DNA of 6,217 bases from JADKFD01 sp050250665. GTDB taxonomy: Bacteria; Pseudomonadota; Gammaproteobacteria; Xanthomonadales; SZUA-5. The position numbers were made by a program, and so were the translations under genes. The DNA lies in NCBI GenBank assembly GCA_050250665.1, contig JBFWOF010000100.1, positions 1 through 6,217 of the forward strand. Direction: 5' to 3'. How positions within the stretch are numbered: the first letter of the stretch is position 1; each line of letters opens with the position of its first letter. Under the pieces are notes generated by a model, which was not told the origin of the DNA, searched no databases, and saw only the letters and a program-made list of their open reading frames with translations. This document shows, one piece after another, positions 1 through 6,141 of this stretch.

Positions 1-126
1 CTTGACCCGACCTACCACTGCCTTGCTGGCGCGGGCTGTTGTGGGAGCGACGGCACGTCGCGACTGTCGCTTCGTAGAACGAGTCGCGACGTGCCGTCGC
101 TCCCACATTTCCGCACCGTTTGGCGC
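1..126. repeat. Left copy of flanking direct repeat (module B plus end of module A)
   Basis: These 126 bases match 6016-6141 in the same orientation without gaps, with 11 mismatches by hand count (about 91% identity). The first 15 bases (CTTGACCCGACCTAC) are the inverted end of the module called A here (see 5895-6030), so the window opens inside an A-B repeat unit. The rest is module B, which contains a large stem-loop (41-106) and ends in CCGCACCGTTTGGCGC. After base 126 the two copies diverge completely. It looks like an intergenic dispersed repeat; the reading frames through it are not credible genes. Confidence 0.9.
41..106. repeat. Perfect 25-bp inverted repeat (stem-loop) in module B
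   Basis: Bases 41-65 (beginning GTGGGAGCGACGGCAC) are the exact reverse complement of 82-106, with a 16-base spacer at 66-81. Each arm also holds the palindrome GTCGCGAC. The right-hand copy keeps the structure (6056-6079 against 6098-6121) with one C/A mismatch near the base. No T tract follows, so an intrinsic terminator is not supported. A REP/BIME-like mobile intergenic hairpin is the more natural reading. Confidence 0.85.
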
Positions 127-320
127 AAATTCGCCCGGATCGTGGAGTGAACAGACGCAGTGCATCCGCTGCCTTTGCAGGCGTACAGCATCCTTCGCTG
201 CCGGATGACCGTTCGGGTCGGCTCACCGCGCCAGCGAATGCCAGCATGAACCGGCTAATCTAAGACCCCGATGCCGGCGTCTGCCCAGAGTCCGGCGCCA
301 CATCAGCAGCAGGACCGCAC
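127..320. other. Leader region upstream of mod, no gene
   Basis: This 194-base stretch has no credible reading frame and should carry the operon promoter. I see no convincing -35/-10 pair; TAATCT at 256-261 is a possible -10 without a good -35. Bases 216-225 (GGTCGGCTCA) and 247-255 (TGAACCGGC) resemble the two inverted ends of repeat module A, so a decayed, shortened copy of A may lie at about 214-256. AGGA at 311-314, six bases before the mod ATG, is an acceptable ribosome binding site. Confidence 0.5.
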
Positions 321-1934
321 ATGCCCACATTGAACTGGATCGGCAAGGAAGCCGTGGTCAGACACCACAAGGAGGTGCCTTTTCGGCTGTTGGAGCCGGT
401 GCCGGAACTCGCCTGCGGCGCCGCCGACAGCGGCAACCTGATTGTGCAGGGCGATAACCTGCACGCGCTAAAAGCCCTGCTGCCGCGCTACGCCGGGCAG
501 GTGAAGTGCATCTACATCGACCCACCCTACAACACCGGCAACGAGGGCTGGGCCTACAACGACAACGTCAACAGCCCGGAAATTCGCAAGTGGCTGGGCG
601 AGGTGGTCGGCAAGGAAGGCGAAACGCTGGATCGGCACGACCGCTGGCTGTGCATGATGTATCCGCGATTACTGCTGCTTAGGAAATTCCTAACGGACGA
701 CGGAGTAATCCTGATTTCGTTGGACGACGTCGAAGCTGGCCATCTACGACTTCTGTTGGACGAGATTTTTGGATTCAACAATCGTATCGCAACAATCGTT
801 TGGAACACGCGCAATACCGACAACCGCATCAAGACGCGGCTTTCTCCCGACCATGAATACATCTTTGTCTATGGGAAGTCAGAATCCTCAAGGATTGAGG
901 GGCGTGTAATCGACCGATCAGACTTTAGGAACCCAGATAACGACCCGAGAGGACCGTATGTCACCGATCCCCTCAAGGGGAAGGCAACTGCCTCCGAGCG
1001 CCCCAACCTCCATGACTACAACATGGAGCAGCCCGGTACGACGAACGATTGGAAGCCCGACCCGGCGAAGGGCTGGATCACCGATCGCGCTGGCTACGAG
1101 AGGCTCTTGTCCGAGAACCGCATTTGGTGGCCACCGAACCCCGCAACCGGCTGGCCTCGCAAGAAGCGCTTTCTGTCCGAGACGCAAGAACGAATGCCAG
1201 CATCCAGCTTTTGGTCGGAGTTCAAAACCCAGTCTGGGGCGCGAGAACTCGACGAGATTCTCGACGAACGCGTATTCGCGTTTCCGAAGCCGTCGGAGCT
1301 CATTCAGCGCGTGATCTCCTACTGCGCTCCGCCGGGCAGCTTAGTCCTCGACTCTTTCGCAGGGACTGGAACCACTGCACACGCCGTACTGAAGCAAAAT
1401 GCCGAGGACGCCGGGAATCGCCGGTTCATCCTCGTGGAGATTGATGACCAGATTGCGCGAAATGTGACAACCGAACGAGTCAAGCGAGTTGTGTCTGGTC
1501 ACGTCAATGGCAATGGCGCTGTAGTCGACGCTCTCGGCAGCGGCTTCCAGTTCTGCCGCCTGTCTGCCGAACCGCTGTTCGATGCCGACGGCCAGATCCG
1601 GCGCGATGTGAGCTTCGCCCAACTGGCCGAGTTCGTCTGGTTTGCCGAGACCGGTACAGCGCGCCCGAACCCCGGCCATCTTCCTGGCGATGAAGCAGTA
1701 AAGCTGTCGCCGCTACTGGGCGTACACGAGGGCCGCGCGATCTACCTGCTCTATAACGGCATCCTCAAGGACAAATCCGTTGCGGGCGGCAATGTGCTCA
1801 CTGGGCCGGTGTTCGATGTGCTGCCCAAGTTCGCCGGCCCGAAAGTGATCTACGCCGCCGCCAACCGCATGGGTGGCCGCGCGGCACGCGAGGGCATCAC
1901 CTTCAAACAAACGCCCTATGCGCTGGAGCTGTAG
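321..1934 (+). CDS. mod: Type III-like site-specific DNA (adenine-N6) methyltransferase, Mod subunit
   Basis: This 537-aa protein transfers a methyl group from S-adenosylmethionine to adenine in a short recognition sequence, protecting host DNA and, in type III systems, supplying target recognition to Res. The catalytic motif DPPYNTG is at residues 67-73, after QGDNLHAL (43-50). The AdoMet-binding motif DSFAGTGTT comes later at 344-352, which is the beta-class order. DPPY favours adenine-N6 over cytosine-N4. The region between the motifs, about residues 150-330, should hold the target recognition domain. The tail (about 408-537, ending ITFKQTPYALEL) resembles that of Mod proteins paired with Res-like helicases. 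The ATG at 321 has AGGA six bases upstream. Codons 114-213 are AT-richer than their surroundings (about 49% GC against 63% in the 300 bases before), suggesting a recombined segment. The gene appears intact; its specificity cannot be read from sequence. It heads the operon, two bases before the next start. Confidence 0.93.
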   Translation: MPTLNWIGKEAVVRHHKEVPFRLLEPVPELACGAADSGNLIVQGDNLHALKALLPRYAGQVKCIYIDPPYNTGNEGWAYNDNVNSPEIRKWLGEVVGKEGETLDRHDRWLCMMYPRLLLLRKFLTDDGVILISLDDVEAGHLRLLLDEIFGFNNRIATIVWNTRNTDNRIKTRLSPDHEYIFVYGKSESSRIEGRVIDRSDFRNPDNDPRGPYVTDPLKGKATASERPNLHDYNMEQPGTTNDWKPDPAKGWITDRAGYERLLSENRIWWPPNPATGWPRKKRFLSETQERMPASSFWSEFKTQSGARELDEILDERVFAFPKPSELIQRVISYCAPPGSLVLDSFAGTGTTAHAVLKQNAEDAGNRRFILVEIDDQIARNVTTERVKRVVSGHVNGNGAVVDALGSGFQFCRLSAEPLFDADGQIRRDVSFAQLAEFVWFAETGTARPNPGHLPGDEAVKLSPLLGVHEGRAIYLLYNGILKDKSVAGGNVLTGPVFDVLPKFAGPKVIYAAANRMGGRAAREGITFKQTPYALEL

Positions 1935-1936
1935 CG

Positions 1937-2223
1937 ATGAATGATGAGCGCAAGGTCATCATCATTGCCGGGCCGAACGGTGCCGGCAAAACCACCTTTG
2001 CGCGGGAATTTTTGCCCATCGATGCCGCCTGCCCGATCTTCGTCAACGCCGATCTGATCGCCGCCGGGCTGGCACCCTTTGCGCCGGAAACCGCCGCCGT
2101 GCAGGCCGGGCGACTGATGCTGCGGGAATTGGCGCGGCATTTCTCGGCACGCGAAAGTTGTGCGTTTGAATCCACAATTCTGGCCCCCAGCCAGTGCTAC
2201 TCGACTGGAGCGAAAAACCGTGA
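1937..2223 (+). pseudogene. Zeta-toxin-like P-loop kinase gene, broken by internal deletion
   Basis: Intact relatives are P-loop kinases of about 190-200 aa in the zeta toxin/AAA group; classical zeta toxins phosphorylate UDP-N-acetylglucosamine. Here the N-terminal 80 residues are normal: Walker A GPNGAGKTT at 12-20, FVNADLIAAGL around residue 39, and FEST at 77-80 (the family usually has FETT). The open frame then runs into unrelated residues and stops at 2237-2239. In another frame, bases 2173-2223 encode HNSGPQPVLLDWSEKP followed by TGA, which fits the family's usual C-terminal end (DNSG..PVLL). So roughly 100 central codons are gone and the ends are out of frame, fused near 2171-2178. 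The basic catalytic residues expected in the missing part are absent, so kinase activity is unlikely. GGAG at 1925-1928 is a good ribosome site, and the relic stop overlaps the next gene's GTG. The family C-terminus is from memory, not a search. Confidence 0.85.
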
Positions 2224-2438
2224 ACAAGCAGCCCATTGAGACCGCCCGTGATACCGATCTGCGTCTGTCGCCGCATGCCATGCGGCGTGCGGCGCAGCGT
2301 GCGCGCGAACTGGCCGCACACACCGGCACCGCCATTGTGATCAGCCGTGACGGCGTGACCGAGCACATCACACCCCAGCCTGAGCCTGCAGGAACGTGTG
2401 TGCAGGATCCAGCAACACCTTATGGCGACAAAGCATGA
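2220..2438 (+). CDS. Small conserved-type protein, possible partner of the zeta-like kinase
   Basis: This 72-aa protein starts at GTG 2220, with GGAG at 2207-2210 and a nine-base spacer. The GTG overlaps the stop of the broken kinase gene (GTGA), and its own TGA overlaps the ATG of res (ATGA). An in-frame GTG at 2160 would begin inside kinase sequence and is not favoured. The sequence has a polar start (NKQPIETARDTDLRLS), a basic Arg/Ala-rich helix (about 18-34, MRRAAQRARELAAHTGT), a short hydrophobic strand (AIVISRDG, 37-44), and a loose Pro-rich tail. I recall small proteins of this kind right after zeta-like kinases, so an antitoxin or kinase partner is a fair guess by position, not a demonstrated function. 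It looks intact although the kinase is broken. No signal peptide or membrane segment is seen. Confidence 0.7.
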   Translation: MNKQPIETARDTDLRLSPHAMRRAAQRARELAAHTGTAIVISRDGVTEHITPQPEPAGTCVQDPATPYGDKA

Positions 2439-5140
2439 GCACCTTCGCGCCAAAGGTTTACCAGCAGCAAGTGCTCGACAGCGTGGAAACCTATTTCAAA
2501 GCCTGCCATGAACTGCAGTCGCCATCGATCGCATTCACTGCCACCACGGAACGCCTTTGGGGTCGAGGCAATGCGTACCACCCGCTGTCGGGCTTCCCGG
2601 ACAACATGCCGTATTTCTGCCTGCGCGTGCCAACCGGCGGTGGCAAGACTTGGCTGGCCGCAAAGAGCATCGCATTGGTCAACACGCATTTGTTGCGCTG
2701 CGAGCACAGCGTGATCCTGTGGCTGGTGCCAAGCAAGCCGATCCGCGAGCAAACCCTGCGCACCCTGCGCGACCGCCTGCACCCATACCATACTGCGCTG
2801 CGCGAATCGGGGCCGATCACGGTGCTGGACCTGGAGGAGGCCAAGAGCGTCACCCGCGCTACGCTGGACACCTCGACCACCATCATCGTCGCCACCCGAC
2901 AGGCGTTTCAGGTAGAGCAGGAAGAATGCCGCAAGGTGTACCAAAGCAGCGGCGCATTGATGCACCACTTCGACAGCCTGTCGCCTACGCAACGCGACGC
3001 GCTGTTGAGCGAAGGTGAGGGCGCCGAGCGCACCACGCCCTGCTCACTAGCCAACGTGCTGCGCCTGCGTCGGCCGTTTGTGGTGGTGGACGAGGCGCAC
3101 AACAGCCGCACCGAACTGGCCTTCGACATGCTGGCGCGCTTCCGCCCCAGCGGCGTACTGGAACTGACCGCCACGCCTGATCTGGAGCGCACGCCAAGCA
3201 ATGTGCTGCACAGCGTCTCTGCCGCCGAGCTGAAGGCCGAGGAGATGATCAAACTGCCGGTGGTGCTGGAAACCGAGCCGAACTGGCAACAGTGTCTGGC
3301 CGACGCGATTGGCCGCCGCGATGCCCTGCAGCAACTGGCCGAGGACGAACGCCGGGGTGGCGCGGATTACTTGCGTCCAATCGTGTTGATCCAGTCGGAG
3401 CCGCGCCGGGCCGGCGTGGATACACTCGACTTCGAGCGGGTACGCAGTGAGCTGATCACCAATCACGGCATTCCAGCCAACGAAATTATCGTGGCCACCG
3501 GTGAGGAAAAGGGCCTGGAGCAGATCGACGCCGACTACAAGCAGGGCATCGCCGACCCGAGCTGCCCGGTCAATTTCATCATTACCCAGAAAGCCCTGGC
3601 CGAAGGCTGGGACTGCCCCTTTGCTTACATCCTGGTAAGCATGGCCTCGCTGTCATCGGCCACGGCGGTGGAGCAGTTGCTTGGGCGCGTGTTGCGTCAA
3701 CCCGGTGCCAGCCATCGGCAGGCCAAAGCGTTGAATCAGTCTTATGCCTTCGTGGTGTCGCGCAACTTTGCCGAAACGGCTGGCGCGCTGCGAGACCGGT
3801 TGGTGGCGGGCGCTGGGTTCGAGCGGCGCGAGGTGACCGAGTTCGTTACCGCCGCCAAGGCCGAGCAAGCGCGGCTGGACCTGGACGGGCACGCAGGGCG
3901 TGTGGTCGTTCGGCCAGTGGCGATTAGCTTGTCGGAAAAGCCTGACTTGAAGAATGTGCCGAAGCCGGTGCGTGACAAGGTGAGCTGGGATGGCAAGCTC
4001 AACACGCTGACCATCAGTACGCCGCTCACCGAGGACGAAGCCGAAGTTCTCAAGGCATCGGTCATCTCAGAAACCGCAGCAGCGGCGATTGTGGAAGCTG
4101 CCGAAGTGAGCCGCACCACGGCCATCGAGTTCTTCCAGACCCCGGCTGAATTGGGCGAGCGCTTTCGCGTGCCACAGCTTGCCCTGCGCGTGCAGGGCGA
4201 GCTGCAACTGTTCGACGACCCGGAGGTGCTGGACTACCCATGGGATTTGTCCAGCTACACAGCTGTACCGACCGGTGATGACCTGACCGCGTTGGGTGCC
4301 GGCCTGAGGGTGTCCGAAGGCGGTGAGATCGATGTAGACGATAAGAGCGGCAAGGTTGTTGCGCGGTTCCTGCCCGATCTGCAACGCGATCTGGGGCTGG
4401 TCTATCAGCCCGAGAACTGGGACAAGGTGCGCCTTGCCACCTGGCTCTGCCGCAACCTGCCTGAGCCATCATTGACCCACGCCAGCAAGCAGGCGTTTGT
4501 CGCGGCGTGGCTTACCGACTTGCTGAGTCGAGATAGCTTCACCTTGACGCGCGCCAATTTGCAGAAGTTCCTGATCCGCAATCTTCTCGAAGCGCGCATC
4601 CGGGATCTGCGCAAGCAGGCCGTCGGCAAGGCTTTCCAGCAGACACTATTCGGTGATGATGCGGCCACGCGGGTGGCGGTCACCGACCAATACGCCTTCG
4701 AGTTTCACGCCCAAGCCTATGCGCCGAGCCGCGACTACGATGGCCGTTTCGGCCACTTCGATTTTTGCAGGCACTTCTACGGCCGCATCGGAGACTTCGA
4801 CAGCAAAGAAGAATTCGAGTGTGCCTGCTGGCTGGACACTCAGGCTCAGAAAGGTCGTATCCAGTTCTGGGTCCGCAATCTGGTTCGGCGCGAAGGCAGT
4901 TCGTTCTTCCTGCAGAAGGCCGAGGGCCGCTTCTATCCGGACTTCCTTTGCCAGTTGACCGGCACGGCCGACCAGCCGGGGCCGGTCCTCGCTGTCGAAT
5001 ACAAAGGTGCAGACCGCTGGAAATCCGCCGAAGACGATCGCCTGATCGGCGGCCTGTGGGCGAATCTGTCCGCGGGTCGTTGCCGCTTCGTAATGGTCAA
5101 GGACAAGTGTTGGGACACTATCGAGGCGCAACTGCGATGA
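2435..5140 (+). CDS. res: Type III Res-like DEAD/DEAH helicase-endonuclease
   Basis: This 901-aa protein is the ATP-dependent translocase and nuclease partner of Mod. The superfamily 2 motifs are in order: Walker A VPTGGGKT at 65-72, DEAH in VVVDEAH at 216-222, TATP at 245-248, KALAEGWDCP at 386-395, and QLLGRVLRQP at 414-423. The C-terminus carries a PD-(D/E)xK nuclease signature: FYPDF with D836, then VLAVEYKG with E855 and K857, preceded by an acidic stretch SKEEFE at 790-795. Length is near that of type III Res subunits. The ATG at 2435 overlaps the previous stop (ATGA) and opens with MSTFAPKVYQQQVLDSV, normal for these helicases. The frame stays open upstream to about 2396, but that extension lies in the small gene. 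There is little Shine-Dalgarno sequence, so translation is probably coupled. All catalytic motifs are present, so it is likely functional. An orphan helicase role is less likely given mod upstream. Confidence 0.93.
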   Translation: MSTFAPKVYQQQVLDSVETYFKACHELQSPSIAFTATTERLWGRGNAYHPLSGFPDNMPYFCLRVPTGGGKTWLAAKSIALVNTHLLRCEHSVILWLVPSKPIREQTLRTLRDRLHPYHTALRESGPITVLDLEEAKSVTRATLDTSTTIIVATRQAFQVEQEECRKVYQSSGALMHHFDSLSPTQRDALLSEGEGAERTTPCSLANVLRLRRPFVVVDEAHNSRTELAFDMLARFRPSGVLELTATPDLERTPSNVLHSVSAAELKAEEMIKLPVVLETEPNWQQCLADAIGRRDALQQLAEDERRGGADYLRPIVLIQSEPRRAGVDTLDFERVRSELITNHGIPANEIIVATGEEKGLEQIDADYKQGIADPSCPVNFIITQKALAEGWDCPFAYILVSMASLSSATAVEQLLGRVLRQPGASHRQAKALNQSYAFVVSRNFAETAGALRDRLVAGAGFERREVTEFVTAAKAEQARLDLDGHAGRVVVRPVAISLSEKPDLKNVPKPVRDKVSWDGKLNTLTISTPLTEDEAEVLKASVISETAAAAIVEAAEVSRTTAIEFFQTPAELGERFRVPQLALRVQGELQLFDDPEVLDYPWDLSSYTAVPTGDDLTALGAGLRVSEGGEIDVDDKSGKVVARFLPDLQRDLGLVYQPENWDKVRLATWLCRNLPEPSLTHASKQAFVAAWLTDLLSRDSFTLTRANLQKFLIRNLLEARIRDLRKQAVGKAFQQTLFGDDAATRVAVTDQYAFEFHAQAYAPSRDYDGRFGHFDFCRHFYGRIGDFDSKEEFECACWLDTQAQKGRIQFWVRNLVRREGSSFFLQKAEGRFYPDFLCQLTGTADQPGPVLAVEYKGADRWKSAEDDRLIGGLWANLSAGRCRFVMVKDKCWDTIEAQLR

Positions 5141-5814
5141 TGAATCTTGTGAACCCGTGGACTGCCATTCCCGATCGGGCGCCTTTTGTGCTGGCCGAAG
5201 ACCGGCCGTTTGTCGATGCCTACAACTCGCTTCTCGACAAAGACGACAAGAAGGCGGGCTATCGGATCAATACGGACTACACACCCGAGCCAAGGCTGGG
5301 ACCCATCGACGCACCTGTGCTCATTCTGCAAGCCAATCCGAGCTATGCACCCGGTGCCGAACAGGGACGCGAAGCAATATCGCGTGAACTGCGGAGCGTG
5401 CGCGATCCGCTTCATCCACACCTGGGTGCACAGCAAGAGGCCACCTGGTGGCCACAGGTCTTGAAGCAGCTGATCAAGGCAACCAGTGCCGAGCAAGTCG
5501 CGCGCGGTATTTGCTCGGTTGAGTTCTTTCCCTATCGCTCGCTCGGGTTCGGGCATGGCCATATTCGATTGCCGTCGCAGCAATACACCTTTGACCTGGT
5601 CAGACGGGCGCTCTCCATGGAACGCATCATCATCGTCACCCGGCGGGCACACACCTGGTTCGGTGCCATCCCGGAACTGGCCCAACTCGGTCCTGGCCAC
5701 AAGGCCCGCGTATTTCACACCAGAAACCCGCAGCGCACCTTTATCTCTCCGGGCAACCTGCCCGAGGGAGCATTCGACCAAGTTGTGGCGGCCATACGGC
5801 AAGTCGGTGCGTAG
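5137..5814 (+). CDS. Unrecognised 225-aa protein, last cistron of the R-M operon
   Basis: I do not recognise a named family. The ATG at 5137 overlaps the res stop (ATGA), with GAGG at 5123-5126 ten bases upstream; the adjacent ATG at 5140 is an alternative start. The protein opens with NPWTAIPDRAPFVLAEDRP and has blocks that look conserved: VLILQANPSYAPG (61-73), ICSVEFFPYRSLGFGH (125-140), LPSQQYTF (145-152), MERIIIVTRRAHTWFG (161-176) and NPQRTFISPGNLPEG (197-211). Alternating short hydrophobic strands, an Asn-Pro loop after the first strand and a late Asn/Ser-Pro loop suggest a soluble alpha/beta fold and recall the layout of uracil-DNA-glycosylase-like folds; this is only a structural hunch. 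There is no signal peptide or membrane segment. Tight coupling to res suggests a role with the defence system, for example nucleic-acid processing or control of Res. Being a real gene is nearly certain; its function is unknown. Confidence 0.85.
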   Translation: MMNLVNPWTAIPDRAPFVLAEDRPFVDAYNSLLDKDDKKAGYRINTDYTPEPRLGPIDAPVLILQANPSYAPGAEQGREAISRELRSVRDPLHPHLGAQQEATWWPQVLKQLIKATSAEQVARGICSVEFFPYRSLGFGHGHIRLPSQQYTFDLVRRALSMERIIIVTRRAHTWFGAIPELAQLGPGHKARVFHTRNPQRTFISPGNLPEGAFDQVVAAIRQVGA

Positions 5815-5864
5815 CTGGGAATTGGGGCCATGCCATTCGGGCGCCCTGGCGCGACCAGCACGCA
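5815..5864. other. Short spacer after the operon, no clear terminator
   Basis: The 50 bases after the last stop contain the palindrome GGGCGCCC within 5840-5847 and other GC-rich pairing options, but no T tract, so I cannot call an intrinsic terminator. Transcription may end by Rho or at the repeat hairpins downstream. Confidence 0.4.
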
Positions 5865-5916
5865 GCGCATAGGTCGGCTCAAGGCGCACAGCGCGTAGGT
5901 CGGCTCAAGGCGCGCA
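5865..5916. repeat. Tandem duplication of a 26-bp unit at the start of module A
   Basis: Bases 5865-5890 and 5891-5916 are two adjacent copies of a 26-base unit containing AGGTCGGCTCAAGGCGC, differing at two positions. The second copy forms the beginning of the full module A. The next A copy downstream, at 6142, is preceded directly by module B and lacks the extra unit, so the duplication is particular to the cassette side. Confidence 0.85.
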
Positions 5917-6030
5917 GCGCCGGAGCCGACAAGCCAAACCTCAGCCCAAGTCTTCACCGGGATTCCGACCACGCCGAGGCCCACGACAGCGGCTGTCGGG
6001 TCCACGCCTGCGGCGCTTGAACCGGCCTAC
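5895..6030. repeat. Module A: intergenic repeat with inverted ends
   Basis: The element begins GTAGGTCGGCTCAAG (5895-5909) and ends CTTGAACCGGCCTAC (6016-6030), inverted ends matching at 13 of 15 positions. Inside are a stem-loop at 5899-5930 (GTCGGCTC with GAGCCGAC, then GGCGC with GCGCC around a three-base loop) and a small hairpin at 5984-5998 (CGACAGC, G, GCTGTCG). Its first 76 bases match 6142-6217 with four differences. The final 15 bases also correspond to 1-15 at the left edge. No transposase is present, so it would have to be non-autonomous. Confidence 0.85.
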
Positions 6031-6141
6031 GACTGCCTTGCTGGCGCGCGCCGTTGCGGGAGCGACGGCACGTCGCGACGGTCGCTTCGAAGGACCAGTC
6101 GCGACGTGCCGTCGCTCCCACATTCCCGCACCGTTTGGCGC
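6016..6141. repeat. Right copy of flanking direct repeat (end of A plus module B)
   Basis: This is the partner of bases 1-126 in direct orientation, offset by exactly 6015 bases, with 11 mismatches and no gaps. It keeps the large stem-loop (6056-6079 with 6098-6121, one mismatch). Unlike the left copy it runs straight into another module A at 6142, which shows the uninterrupted B-A junction. Confidence 0.9.

Noticed and set aside
2..208. 68-codon open frame across the left repeat
   Set aside because: It lies mostly inside a hairpin repeat that recurs at 6016-6141, where it is not preserved as a gene; no ribosome site or domain.
2396..2434. Earlier start for res at 2396
   Set aside because: It adds 13 residues encoded within the small gene, with no family support; the ATG at 2435 gives an ATGA overlap.
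4765..5136. Upstream extension of the fifth gene to a start at 4765
   Set aside because: It would overlap the res nuclease domain by about 370 bases; the ATG at 5137 has a ribosome site and the typical ATGA overlap.
5815..5864. Rho-independent terminator after the operon
   Set aside because: GC-rich pairing is possible (GGGCGCCC) but no T tract follows.
4933..5889. 318-codon open frame on the minus strand
   Set aside because: It is antisense to the end of res and the whole fifth gene, both with clear motifs or coupling, and it begins in repeat DNA. Long antisense frames are expected at this GC.
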